Source: Myrmaecium sp. VS I D KN 1
Taxonomy: Eukaryota; Ascomycota; Dothideomycetes; Valsariales; Valsariaceae
DNA: 64,000 nucleotides
Direction of reading: 5' to 3'
Assembly: GCA_019775845.1 (NCBI GenBank)
Contig: JADQAV010000018.1
Span: 7,044-71,043, forward strand
The position numbers and the translations under genes are program-made. The stretch's first letter is position 1, and every line of letters begins with the position of its first letter. The notes beneath the pieces are model-generated. The model was not told the DNA's origin. It did not search any database and was given only the letters and a program-made list of their open reading frames with translations. This document shows positions 20,241 through 31,948 of this stretch, piece after piece.

Positions 20241-22188
20241 ATGCCTACGATTTTGGTGGGGGGCGAATATTTAAAGACGGCCTGGTAAGCCTCTTGGTTT
20301 GTCTTTTCTCCCTTGCTGTCCGCATCCTCTCCCTTGCATTCCTCGTGTGACGATTCCGCTTCGTGTCTTGGGCTCACCATCTCGACGAGGGATCGGTTGC
20401 CATGCGCACACGGCGGATCCCAGCTCTGCATCTCCCCTGCACACGGTCCTTTCGGACGCCGCCCACCTTCCCATCGTTCAATGCATCCGTCTACCTGGCT
20501 TGGACTTCGCTGAGATGATATAGTGGCCCCTGCATCCGCGGGCATCGCTCGACGAAATGTCTACATCGAGACCGTGTCTTGCTGCAGGTCCGCAAACCAG
20601 GACGGCCCCTAAGCAGCTGTCCGCACGGCAAGGGCGCCAAGTGCAGCTGTGGCCGTACTGTAATCGCCTATACCATCCCAAAAGGTGATGATGTTCGCAC
20701 ACGCTGGGAATCCCACTCTAATATATCTTCTCAGTTTACCACTGTCCTGGGCCATCAGGGAATGAGAATATAGTATATCCTGGAGTTGTGTTCAACCCCG
20801 GTTCCTCGGATACTGCACAGTCCCTACTGTTTTCGCCGGCACTCGACAATGGAGACCGTAGCCGGAAGAGTCGCCATAGGAATACTTCCTCGGCCGTTAC
20901 GCGAGCAAAGGCAGAGCGTGGTCAAGGCAAAGGACCCGCTTTCGACGAACCTATCTTTGGAAACGACGATTTCGCTACAACTATGGGGTCTCTAAGTACC
21001 GACGCCACTCCTGACTCCAGTGGGACATCCACACCTAGCGAGACCGAGGGATCCATGCATATCCTTTCTGATGAGTCGATCAGGCACAGCATTGAGACCT
21101 TTGGCATCCCGAATCGTCCTCCAGAAGAGCAAGCACCAACGGAAACTTCCAGTTGCTGTGCATCGCGGCTTCCGGGTCGGATAGTAGCGGCGACGAATAA
21201 TGCTCAGCTTCCAACGCAGACGAACTCTAGCTTCTCAAATTCCCAACTACAACAACAAGTAAACTTCCAAGCGTGCTCGCAGCGCAGCATGCACTCTGAT
21301 GCAAATCCTGCTGTGCAGGCTCAAGCCACAGGATCATGCTGCTCGTCACAGAGGACGCAAGGCAGCATGCCGCCTCCGTCAATGCTGTATCAAAATCTCA
21401 CGCAAAGCCAATTCCAAAGCCATACACAGTTCAACGGTCACTATGCTGGAGACAGTCTTGACCAAAGCCTCTTTTACAACAACATCAACTCGAGCAGTTA
21501 CATGAACGCTCAATTCCGGGATAGCGGGATGAACGCCCTTCCTCCGGCCCCGTACGGGGATGCCCCTGAATACTCGCTACCCTTGACTAGTGTCGACAAC
21601 GACGGCACTTTCGAGCACAACTGCAACTGCGGCGATTCCTGCGCCTGTCTCGGTTGCGCCGCTCACCCTCGAAACGCCACCACGCTCAACCACGTCTTTC
21701 GTCATGCTCTCCTGATGATGGACCCCAATTATTCCGCCACGACCGCTACTGACGTGCCAGAGAATGGCTACCTCCACCAGCGCCACGGCAGTGACGTTCG
21801 TTACAGCCCTCCGCTCGACCAGGCAACCTTCGACTTTTCCACCGCTTGCGATCCTCCGCTCACGCAGGTGGAGAGCCTCTACCACATCCCCACCACTACC
21901 GCTTACCACGCAGCTCACGATCCTCTGCTCATGCAGTTTGAGGGCCTCCACAACGTTTGCAGCCCCGCTCCCAGCACCACTAACCACACCGCGGAAGGCG
22001 CATTCTTCACTGCCCAATCATCATGGCACTTCGACAGCAACCAATTCCTCATGCAATCTAACCAGCACTTCCCCATGCAGCAAACGGATCCATCCCTCCC
22101 ACCGTACTCGCCGCCCGACGGCCGCGACCACTCTCCCTCTTTGACCGCCTCGGCTCCAGGAGAGCAGCAATGGAAAAAGGAAGTCTAA
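20241..22188 (+). CDS. Copper-fist transcription factor (Cuf1/Mac1/GRISEA class)
   Basis: Three exons, 20241..20284, 20524..20684 and 20774..22188, giving 539 residues. The joined N-terminus is a copper fist: Cys15-X2-Cys18-X8-Cys27-X-His29 (zinc site, within ACGPCIRGHRSTKCLHRDR), the minor-groove loop RKPGRP at 38-43, and CPH plus CSC (Cys47, Cys55, Cys57) for copper binding. Splicing is needed: Cys15 is split between exons 1 and 2, and the three frames join only this way. The rest is Ser/Gln/Asn-rich with two SCC[AS]S-type Cys pairs near 195 and 256 and a Cys cluster CNCGDSCACLGC at 352-363 followed by His366, a C-terminal copper-sensing motif in this family. A degenerate DPPL-Q repeat follows. 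It should control copper uptake or detoxification genes in the nucleus; uptake versus resistance type cannot be settled. Confidence 0.9.
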
Positions 22189-22572
22189 AAAGTCCGCTCG
22201 CCCTCGCCGTTCCTCTCCGATACCGTGATTATGCCTGCACGGCTCCCGCCGTTGCGTTCGGACTCGGGCGGCACCTGTCCGGGCGCGGCCTGGGGCGACA
22301 CCGGCGGAGGCAGGCTTGGTCCCGCGAACGGGGAAACGGGCATGGCGGAGTTGGCGTCATCGGATCTGGTCGGACCAGATTGGAGACGCTTCTCGATTCA
22401 TTTATCTGGTCAATCTCATTTCAACGCTCTAATTGGAGAAACCCGTACGAGGTGAGGTCGTAATCATCTTATCAAGGCGTTCGCTCGGCATTACCTCCAC
22501 TTCACATCGATCAAAATGTTTTTACGAAGGAAGGGGGAAAACAAGGCTCGCGGGGGCGTTTGGAGTTACATG

Positions 22573-22604
<32 letters not shown>

Positions 22605-24153
22605 CTTCTCGCATCATCGGTCGTTTCTCGTGGCTTAGACATACGCACTATACCCCCCTCCCCCTCCACTTTCCCCTTGAACACATCTGTCGATCTTTTT
22701 TCGGCATCTGGTGGGGGGTTTTCTTTTGCGCCTCCTTCGAGGCTTTCATGACCTTGCTTCTCGGTGAGGGTATGTGGGGATATCTCTGGATCCCCCACAG
22801 GAGCTTTTCACGGATGGGGATGGGGATGGGGGTGAGGATGAGGATGGAATGGTAATGAATAACAAGAGGATAACAAGGGCAGAACGTGGGGATAACAATG
22901 GAAGAAGTCGCTCGTGGGGGTGGTTGTTGTGGTGGAAAGTAATACGATAATGTAATACTGCACCAAAACGAATTGGCATGATGAAGGCTACTGCTGCTAC
23001 GCACAGTGGGAAATGTGATGGTGACTTGAAGCTACTAGTATGTTACTGTATGTTTGTAAGGTACTAATACGTACGTTGCGTGGATGGATGCAGTGGATGG
23101 GCGACGGCGCTGAAGGGGAAGGAGTAGGTATTTCCATATTTCCTTAGGGCTGTTCTTCTTAATGGGGAAACAGGAAAGGAAGAAAGAAGGGACGGTGACG
23201 TATGCATTGGGTGGTTTTGGGAAGCGAATCACGTAGGTACCAATGTATGGAGATAATGGAAGGAGGAGAAGAAGCGGCAGAAGAAGAGTCGTTGAGGCGA
23301 TGCGGTGTGTGCCTCCTTCGATGGAGGATGGACGAGGGGCGGACGCGTATCGGATCGCAGCGCAGCGCATGTCAGAGGGCATGAACGGAAAGCAGAATAG
23401 GAAGACCGATGTGCGTACTGTCCACCTCAGCAGCGATAAAGGGAGCTTTGTTCGGTCTCCATCCACCTGTATAAGCACGCCCAGCTCAGCTACTACGGAA
23501 GTCGCCCCGTCTCCCAAAGATAGCATAGAAATTACAACGATCAAGGGATGACCCTCAATTCCATCCCATTAACAAAAGAGAGATGACTAGCGGCTCTGCG
23601 AGGCAAGGCAGGAGGAAAAGACGTGGGTCGAATAGCATTAGGCATTAAGGATTGATCGATTGAAGCGTGCTCTAAGTACTGTAAGGTAGTTGGGGGGTAG
23701 GTCGTTTTAGGTGATAACGCGAAAGACGAGGTACGAGCTGCCTTTCTCCACCCTCGCGCTCCTCCAGTCTTTCCAGGAGCGGATGGGGAGGGGGTGCAGA
23801 GGGGGAAAAGGGTGTGGGTAGGAAAGGAAATGGAGATGGAAGATCGAAGATCGAAGAGGGAAAAAGGGGGGGAAGGGGGAGGTGAGGAACAGTTCTGGCA
23901 TCCCATCTACCTTCATGCCTGTCCTTGTTTCGCATTCGAACGGGACGAGGAAGAGAAGCAGAATCAACCGACCAAGAAAGCATAAAGCAGTCCAAAGCAC
24001 CATCTTCATCCACCATAAAAGAAAAAGAAAGAAAAAAAGGAATAAAACGAACAGAACGAACAAAAAAAAAAAGAAAAAAAGAAAACCCAGAACCCGCAAA
24101 TAAAAAAACCAAGTAAACCTTCATCTTTCGTCCTTCCCTTCTCTCTTTCACCC
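22189..24153. other. Convergent intergenic region with a 30-nt poly-T
   Basis: Two kilobases between the 3' ends of the copper-fist gene and BZZ1. It contains an uninterrupted run of 30 T at 22575-22604 and purine-rich patches (24010-24110 A-rich). No gene or RNA is recognised. Confidence 0.6.
22575..22604. repeat. Poly-T homopolymer, 30 nt
   Basis: Thirty consecutive T on the plus strand. I see no target-site duplication or retroelement body attached to it. Confidence 0.9.
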
Positions 24154-26768
24154 TCAAACAACCTCCCGAATATAACTCGCCGGCACACTCTTCACCACGC
24201 CCCCCTTCTCCACATCCGCCCACCCATCCCCGGTATCCCGAATGAACACCAACCGGTCGCCCTCGACGATACTATGCTCCGCCTCCGACCGGGCCTCATA
24301 ATCATACATCGCCTCATAGTAGCGCAACTTTTTCGCCCCCCGCTTCGGCGCCACGGCGGGACCCTTTTTTTTGTGGCCCCCGATCGCCCCGGCCGCGGTG
24401 GCACTGGACCCCGCGACCGAGACGGAGGAGGCGGAGTAGGTGGATTCGGGTCGGCCGTGCGGAAGCCCCGAGGAGGAGGTCGGGGGTAGGGTTTCGACGT
24501 AGGAGGCGGGTACCAGGCCCTCGCGGGATCCGGCGCGGACTTTGAGCCAGCCGGAACCGTCTGGGTGGCGGTGGGGGGGGTGTTGTGTTAGCTGATGGAC
24601 AGGATAAAGGGAGGAGGAGATGAGCGATGTGGATGTGGATGTGGATGTGGAGACTTACCATCCGGTTCGAGGATCGTGATCTCCGTGCCGTCCGACACGC
24701 TGATCTCGCCCTCTCCCGTCTCTTGGAAGGGGTACAGCATCCGGCCGCGGGGCAGGGAGGAGTCGCCGGCGCCGTCGAGCCCGGAGTCCTTGACGTACTG
24801 CAGCGGCGGCGGCGCCATGATGCGGTTCCGGCGCACCGTGCCGGTGGAGCTGGATGTTGCGAGCGTGCCGTTGCCGGCGGCGGCTTCGTCGGCGCCGGGA
24901 CCCGGGGAGATGGCGCCTCCGGACACGGTGCGGTGGTTGGAGAAGCCGGAGCTGAGGGTGTTCATCGAGTTCATGGTGTCGCTCCTGCTGATGCGGGGCA
25001 TGTCGGATATCTCGGTGGTTGACCCGTTGGTGGAGGATGGGACGGCTGCGTGGGCGGCTTTTTGACGTTCTTCTTTGAGCTTCTTCTTCTCCTCCTTGGT
25101 CTGCTCGCCGGGACAGTCGGCGGGGACCTTCATTTCGCATTTGCTGTGACAAGTATAGCCGCAATCACGGCAGTCGAAGCCCTTTGCTGATAGACCCCAT
25201 ATCCGCTCCCCGCAAAGATCGCAGTTGGTGGGGATCTTGAACGTCTGGGATTTGAAATTGTGATTTCTCGCTCCGATGCTGACATCACCAACGGCCGCGG
25301 TGATGGTGGAAACCTCCACCTCGGCAGTCACCTTCTGTCGTTCCACCTCATGCATCGATTCCTGGAGGCCAAAGATGGCTCGGACGACCTCGACCTCGTC
25401 TCTTTTGTCTTTGCCTTCCCGGATTGATTGACGAACGGCCTTGGCATTCTCTACTTCTCTCCGTCTTTGGTCGAGCAGTCTCTTGTGCTCTCCAAGCGAG
25501 CTTTTACTCTTCATCAGGATATTGCGAAGGAACACCTTCGCGGCCTCATCCGCGGCGATGGTGTCGTCATCAAGCCAGACGGGACTGGGCTCGAAAACAA
25601 AGTCCGGAGGATCCTGCCAGTTCGAGACATTGTGTCGAACGAACATCATGGAGTCAAGGACGGGGTTGTTTCGAGGGATTTCGGAGGCAAGGTGGTTCAG
25701 ATATTCTGTGCTCCGGGCGAGCGTCCCGGTTTCAATCTGAGCGGCCAATGACCAGATAGCGTTGAGTTTGGCGACGCGAGTTTCCGCGAGATCCTGCATG
25801 CTCTATCGGAGGTGGTAAGATAAGCTCTCAAGTGTGGAGGAGAAGGGTGTCCAGGAGCTTACATCGAGCAGTTCAGGTACGTATTCGTGATAGTACATCT
25901 CTTTTTGCTTGTTGGTGACATTGATGTTGATGAGATACATGTTCTTGACATTGCGCATCTCAGCTTGCTGCTGCTCAAAGGCCGTTCGCGCCTTAGCCTT
26001 GCCGTGGTCGAATGCGCCATCGGCTTTCTTGCGGCGGTTCTCGACTTCCTGGCAGACATTGTCGTATTTGCCCTTCATCTTCTTCAAGTCGCTGTAGGAC
26101 GAGTCCCGTTCTTTCTCTAGCTTCGCGGCGTAGTCGGCATGTTGTTTCCGAAGCTCTTCGTAACGGCCGGCCAGGATTCGGAGAGGTTCCGCAAGGTTGG
26201 TCACGAGCTGTCCGGAGAACTTCTCGTGCTCTGCTGCTCGGGATTCGAGCGTGTTGAGTTGGACGCCCCATGTAGTCATCGAAGCACTATCCGCATATCA
26301 GCACCTGATTCATCCTCTGCAGATCTTTGGTGGTCATACCTCTCCAACGAACCCGGCGTGACGGTAGGGCTGTCGCCAACACTCAGACTGCTGACCTTCT
26401 TCGCCTTCTTCTCGAAGTATTTCTTCGCCAGAGCGCTCAGCTTCCCTGCATATTCCTTCTCGATTGCGGCACGCTCGCGGTAGAACTGCTGGATATCATC
26501 GAGCCATGCGATTCCGCCAGAGACCTGCAGAGGGCGTCGTTAGAGTCGCTGCGCATGAGAGGGCAGTCCTTCCAAGCCCGCGAGGGGAGCTGGTCCTATC
26601 GGAGCGTCGAGGGGTGTCGGAGGGAAGGCGGCGGTCATACCCAAGCATTCACGGGTTTAAAGCCGTCCTGCGCATGAGGTTAGCATCTCCAGCAGGGTCT
26701 ATGGCGGAGAGATAGGGACATGCCTTGAGTTCGGTGCCGAAGTTGGGCGCAATATCTAATTCGGCCAT
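24154..26768 (-). CDS. BZZ1: BZZ1-type F-BAR/C1/SH3 actin patch protein
   Basis: Six exons, complement(24154..24560, 24659..25802, 25863..26286, 26340..26524, 26641..26667, 26724..26768), giving 743 residues. Domains in order: F-BAR at about 1-300 (MAELDIAPNFGTELKDGFKP, IQQFYRERAAIEKEYAGKL, PELLDSMQDL); a C1 zinc finger at 408-457 (His408, CDLCG, CRDCGYTCHSKC, Cys457); SH3-1 at about 580-632 (LYPFQETGEGEIS, GWLKVRAGSREGLVPASYVE); SH3-2 at about 685-743 (YEAMYDYEARSEAEHSIVEGD, PASYIREVV). Bzz1 binds membranes through F-BAR and recruits WASP/Las17 through SH3 to trigger Arp2/3 actin polymerisation at endocytic sites. Intron 1 (26668-26723) uses a GC donor, AAG|GCATGT, with GCTAAC branch point and CAG acceptor; the family block ELKDGFKP fixes it. 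The 27-nt exon 2 is also family-supported. Confidence 0.94.
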
Positions 26769-27483
26769 GGCATGCGATGCGAACGGAGGAGAGGTAAGGG
26801 GGAGAACGGAGGAAGGTTCCGCGATCACAAGTGCATAAGCATGGCCCTCGCATGCGGCCCTGTCGTGTTCGGTTCAGGTCATGGAAGAGGAGGGAGTGGC
26901 AGGATGCGGATTGGGCGCGGGGAACTGCGACAGGCGACAGCGACAGGCGACAAGGCCACCACTACGTAGGGGTGGAGCCCGGCTGGCTGCTGCAGCGGCG
27001 GTGCAGCGGCACTGTGGCGGTGCGACGGGCGTTGTGGGAGGTTCACCGGTGCTGCCCCTCGCCCGTCAAGATTTCCCGGCAAGTCGAGGCCAACAGAACA
27101 GAAGCCTCTGTGAGTTGTGTTCACTTCACTTTCCCTTCTTTCCATCCTCACAAACATACTGCGGTGTGAACTTTACGACAGCGAACCGCGACGCTCAATC
27201 GTCCCACGTACACGTCAAAGCAAGCTTTCTAACGTTCGCACCACCTACTTCACCTCCCCGCCGTCCTTTCCACGCTCCTTTCTCTTCCTCCTCCGATCAT
27301 CATTTCAACCCCCGCTGCCTTTACTACCACCATCTGGTATCCGCCAAGCTGCGTAATACCTGATCCCGACCCGCGCAGTGCTGCTTCCTTCGACTTGAGG
27401 ACCCAACTCTGCCGTTGAACCTACGTTCGCGCATTCCACGTCGACCCCCACGTCACTCTTTCAACTGCAGATTCGCGATCGCC
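26769..27483. promoter_or_regulatory. Bidirectional promoter between BZZ1 and DBP5
   Basis: The divergent start codons are 715 nt apart. The region is GC-rich on the BZZ1 side and C/T-rich from about 27120 to 27400, the likely DBP5 leader. No specific element is assigned. Confidence 0.6.
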
Positions 27484-29112
27484 ATGTCTGCCGAACAACC
27501 TACGGAGCCTCAACCCGCGGGTGGCTCTCTCGAGAGTCGCATCACGATGCCCGACAAGGAGGAAAAGCCTGCGGAGGAGCCGGCTGCAGCAGAGACACCT
27601 GAAACGGATGGAGCGACTGAGCAACAGCATGGCTCTGGTTTGCAAGAACCAGAATACGAGGTTGAGGTCAAACTCAGCGACCTTCAGGCCGACCCGAACA
27701 ACCCGCTGTTCTCTGTCAAGTCTTTTGATGAGCTCAATCTGTAGGTTTACCGGACATATCGATCCTTAGCATGCATGACCCGACTGACTGTTGCCCGTGA
27801 AGGCGACCGGAGATTCTCAAGGGGCTCTCCCTCATGAACTTTCAAAAGCCTTCCAAGATCCAAGAGCGTGCTCTGCCTCTGCTCATGAGCAACCCGCCAC
27901 AGAACCTCATCGCGCAGTCCCAGTCCGGTACCGGCAAGACCGCGGCTTTCACCCTCAACATGCTCGCGCGCGTTGACACCTCGACCACGACCCCCCAGGC
28001 GCTGGTATTGGCTCCCAGCAGAGAGCTTGCCCGCCAAATTCTCGGAGTCGTGCAGCACATGGGACAGTACATGGAGGATCTGAAGGCCACGGCAGCGATT
28101 CCGGATCCCACCAGGCCGCGTGGCCAAAAGTTTGAGGGACAGATCATCGTCGGTACTCCTGGAACCACCATGGACATGATTAGGAAAAGGCTATTGGACG
28201 CTAGGAGCATCAAGATTTTGGTGCTTGATGAAGCCGACAACATGCTCGACCAGCAGGGCCTGGGTGACCAGTGCAAGCGTGTCAAGGCGTACGTGTCATT
28301 CCACGTTTACCATGTTTGAAAAGCGCTAATGTTCGGTAGGCTTCTTCCGCGCGATGTTCAGACCGTCCTTTTCTCCGCAACCTTCCCGGAAGAGGTTATC
28401 GACTACGCCAAAACATTTGCTCCGAATGCCAATATGATCACTCTCAAGGCGGACGAGCTCACGGTGGAGGGTATCAAGCAGATGTACTTGGACTGCGAGG
28501 GCGTGGAGGACAAGTACAACGTCCTTCTGAAATTTTACGGACTCATGACCATCGCCTCCTCCATTATCTTCGTGCGAACACGCGAGACCGCAGCCGCTCT
28601 TGAGAAGAGGATGACCGCCGAAGGACACAAGGTGGCTCAGTTGAGCGGCGCACTCGATGGACCGGAGAGAGACACCATCATCGACAGGTTCCGCAGCGGC
28701 CAAGCCAAGGTGCTGATCACCACCAACGTGCTTGCGCGTGGTATCGATGTCCAGTCCGTCACGATGGTCATTAACTACGTAAGTCATGCCCGCTTCGAAT
28801 TATCAGGATGTTTAAGGCTGACTCTCTCAGGATATTCCGCAACTCCCCAACGGCCAAGCCGACCCGGAAACCTACCTTCACCGTATCGGACGCACTGGGC
28901 GTTTTGGACGCGTGGGTGTCGCCATCAGCTTTGTTCACGACAGGGACAGCTGGCAACGCCTCAACGACATCGCTCAGTTCTTCCACGTCGACCTTCTTCA
29001 CCTCGACCCGTCCGACTGGGACGCCGTTGAGGAGGAGCTTAAGAAGGTCATCAAGAACCCACGTGCCGGCAAGTCGACGGCGGAGATGCAATTGGATGGT
29101 TCGACGGCTTGA
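27484..29112 (+). CDS. DBP5: DEAD-box ATP-dependent RNA helicase DBP5, mRNA export
   Basis: Four exons, 27484..27740, 27803..28288, 28340..28778 and 28831..29112, giving 487 residues. An acidic, Pro/Glu-rich N-terminal tail (1-75) is followed by the Dbp5-typical [15 protein letters not shown] and the Q motif with [13 protein letters not shown]. Walker A is SQSGTGKT (125-132), Ia PSRELA, Ib GTPGT, DEAD at 228-231, and SAT at 260-262. [16 protein letters not shown] and [10 protein letters not shown] form the C-terminal RecA domain. Dbp5 sits at the cytoplasmic face of the nuclear pore and remodels exported mRNPs with Gle1 and inositol hexakisphosphate. Exon 1 must end at AATCT|GTAGGT because the next codon in frame is a stop. 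The first intron ends in AAG, a less usual acceptor, forced by the reading frame. Confidence 0.96.
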
Positions 29113-29815
29113 ACTGAAAACTGTGAACTTGGCAAATCAGACTGAACTTCATGTGCATGGAAAGAGCGTTATCTACTGTCATGTATATTTCCGAGCAGGT
29201 AGCGAAAAGAGAATTGGGAGATAGCTGGGGAGCTGGGTGTGAATGAAGAAGACGGCACGGAACGGCATGGAGGCTAGGCGAGGCGCGCCAAGTGGAGCGA
29301 AACCGGGGACGACGATGACGATGATGCGGGGGAAGCTCCTTGTGAGATATGATCGTCTCTCGTTTTCCTGACGTCTGGAAGATGTCGAACTTGATACTCA
29401 TATAGCTTGAAAATGAAACCACGTAGTAATGTAACCAGGACCGTCTCTTCTCATAGATCATTGAACGCCGTGTGATAGGCCGGAATAGCTGGTGCTACGA
29501 TCTCGTCGTGCTCCCCGACCTCGTTCGCGCCTAGTCCCTCCTCCTCTTCCCCACACCCTCGCAATCACGTCAAAAGCCCGGTGAAGTACGAATCCTCCAT
29601 CCGCTGGAAATCCGCCGGACTGGCTTGATCGAAGCCAGGTTGTCGCCGGGTAACCCTTCCTCCGGATTGGTTCTTTCTTGCAGGGACGACTTGAGTGAGC
29701 TACCTGTCGTCGATCCCAGTCCGCCCTCCGAACGAGGTCACCCACATCCAGCTCCGCCGAAGCTCCACCCATCACGCAAAAAACCCCGAGCAAACGGGGC
29801 CGCGGAAAACCCCCC
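29113..29815. other. Intergenic: DBP5 3' flank and DUF202 promoter
   Basis: Seven hundred bases between two plus-strand genes. It should include the DBP5 terminator region and the promoter of the DUF202 gene. No motif is assigned. Confidence 0.55.
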
Positions 29816-31195
29816 ATGGCAGAAAGTTCGACGCAATCTTCTCAGCCATGGCGTCAAGGGTCACCGACGGGACCTTTAGAGCAGCAGCCCGCACCTGCGA
29901 CGGCGCAAGTCCGTGCTGACGAGGAGCTCGACCACCTGCCATCAGACCCTCCCTCGGGCAATTCCTCACCTCCAGTTTCAAACCGTCACAAGAAGGAAGG
30001 TGACGAAGACAGCGGTAGCAGCAAAAGCGGCAGCTCCTCCTCCTCCAGCAACGGGGAGAATGACGAGAGTACGACGCGAACACACGATAACAGCAGCAAC
30101 AGCCACAGTCTCCAACCACCATCGCAACAAGAAACAGAACAACAACAACAACAACAATCCCACCCATCCTCCACACCCTCCTCGCTCGTCCCGCCAACCT
30201 CTCCAATCCCATTCCACCGCGCACCACGCTCCCCCAAATCCGTCACCTTCGGCGCCACACCGCCGGAAACGCAGGGCGCACGAATGGCACGCTCCTTCCA
30301 GCAACAGCAGCAGCAACAACAGCACCACCAGCTCTCCCGCGAAACATCCGCAGCTCCCTCATCAGACGCCGACGAGCGTACCGGCATCCTACAGCACCGC
30401 GAAGGGCCCGGCGTGCCCGGCTACCAAGGGATATGGAGCAGCAACGGAACGGCAGAGGTAGGAAGCACGACGGGAGGAGGCGGCGTGAGAAAACGCGGGA
30501 TCAGCGCCGGCAAGCGGCGGAAGCGGCGGGCGCCGCAGCGTGCCGCCGCCGCTGCTTCCGCTTCCGCTTCGGAAGGGGAGGAGGAAGGGGATGGGGAGGA
30601 GGGTGAGGGATGGTGGGCGGTGCTCCGACGTCGCTATGGTAGCGTGGAGTTGGAGAATAAGGGGAGTGTTGCACGGGATCATTTGGCGTTGGGTATGTTA
30701 ATTCCCCTTTCTCCCCTTCCCTTAGGTTGTCTTCCCTCTTCCCTAACGCAACGCATAGAACGCACCTTCCTCGCCTGGCTCCGCACCTCTCTCTCCTTCG
30801 CCTCCATCGGCATCGCCATCACCCAGCTCTTCCGACTCAACACATCCATCGCGCCACCCTCCGACCCCCCCACCACCTCCTCGTCCTCATCCTCATCCTC
30901 CCCCCTCGGCCCCTCCCTCCTCACCCTCCTCTCCAGCAGCACCAGCAGCACCACCAGCGCCCGCGCCACCCTCCGCCACGTCGGCAAGCCGCTCGGCGCG
31001 ACCTTCCTCGCCGTCGCCATCCTCGTCCTCTTCATCGGCTTCCACCGCTTCTTCGAGGGCCAGCACTACGTCGTGCGGGGCCGGTTCCCGGCCAGCCGCG
31101 GCGGCGTCGCCGCCGTCGCCGCCGTCAGCGCCGCCCTCATCGTCGCCAGCTTGGTCGTTATCTTGGCCGTGGGCGGGGGGGTGTGGGAGAGTTAG
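29816..31195 (+). CDS. DUF202-domain membrane protein
   Basis: Two exons, 29816..30692 and 30759..31195, giving 437 residues. Residues 1-270 are disordered, with Gln, Ser and His runs and a basic patch (KRRKRRAPQR). The signature ARDHLALERTFLAWLRTSL spans the splice, with Glu293 split across it; it opens the DUF202 domain. Three hydrophobic segments follow: FASIGIAITQLF, ATFLAVAILVLFIGFHRFF and a C-terminal AALIVASLVVILAVGG. DUF202 proteins are small multi-spanning membrane proteins related to the VTC membrane domain; their activity is poorly known. The 66-nt intron (GTATGT, CTAAC branch, TAG) is 22 codons with no stop, so an unspliced message would also be translated. The ATG follows a leader with no other good start. 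Confidence 0.85.
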   Translation: MAESSTQSSQPWRQGSPTGPLEQQPAPATAQVRADEELDHLPSDPPSGNSSPPVSNRHKKEGDEDSGSSKSGSSSSSSNGENDESTTRTHDNSSNSHSLQPPSQQETEQQQQQQSHPSSTPSSLVPPTSPIPFHRAPRSPKSVTFGATPPETQGARMARSFQQQQQQQQHHQLSRETSAAPSSDADERTGILQHREGPGVPGYQGIWSSNGTAEVGSTTGGGGVRKRGISAGKRRKRRAPQRAAAAASASASEGEEEGDGEEGEGWWAVLRRRYGSVELENKGSVARDHLALGMLIPLSPLPLGCLPSSLTQRIERTFLAWLRTSLSFASIGIAITQLFRLNTSIAPPSDPPTTSSSSSSSSPLGPSLLTLLSSSTSSTTSARATLRHVGKPLGATFLAVAILVLFIGFHRFFEGQHYVVRGRFPASRGGVAAVAAVSAALIVASLVVILAVGGGVWES

Positions 31196-31948
31196 GTTTG
31201 GTGGTGATGAGGGAGGGGGGAGGGGGGAGAGGGAGTGTGATCGTTTGGGCTGGTTAGGTTGTCTTTTTTTTCTTGGCTAGGGGTGTGATTGGGTTGGCGT
31301 TTAGGCGCCGGTGGTGATGGCGTGTGTGCTTCCTGCCTTAATGACTTTCCGGTCGGTTTTGTCGATTGGTACAGTAGGTTTTTGACAGGGGGAGTTGAGA
31401 GGGAATCAGAGGATGACTCGTCACGGCTTTTGCACACGGACAGGCGATGATGGTAGGATGAAGCAAAAAGAACGGCGAGCATGTACGGTTTCGATCCTTG
31501 TCCTATTCAATTCTATATACAAATATCCTCCTACTTCCTATCTTATACATGGATATATGGATATATCACCAAGCACAACACCAAACCTCTGCCATAACAC
31601 CGTGTCGAACATATGTCTCTCTTGAAGAGAAGATAAAAAAAGGGGGGAAGAAGAAAAGTAACAATGAAGCCCTTCACCGCACCCCGTCGCTCAACGCCGT
31701 CCCTCGAAGCGTGGAAAGGGGCGCGGATCGGGGAAGAAGAAGAAGTGAAGAAGTGAAAAAATCGGGACGGTGGAAGAAGAAAGGAAAAGGTCGTCTGACC
31801 TTGCCGGCCTGGTAGGCCGGCGGTGAAAGGGGGGGAAATAAAAAGGGGGGGGAGAAGAACGAAGAAGAAGATCAAGAAAGCGTGAGGTGTGCTTCCAGGA
31901 CGCCCTCTCAGGGCGATGAACCAGCGGCGCAGTGTTCCTCCCCTCTCT
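31196..31948. other. Convergent intergenic region, DUF202 and GH128 3' ends
   Basis: The 3' flanks of two convergent genes, with purine-rich tracts near 31620-31880. No gene is supported. Confidence 0.6.
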
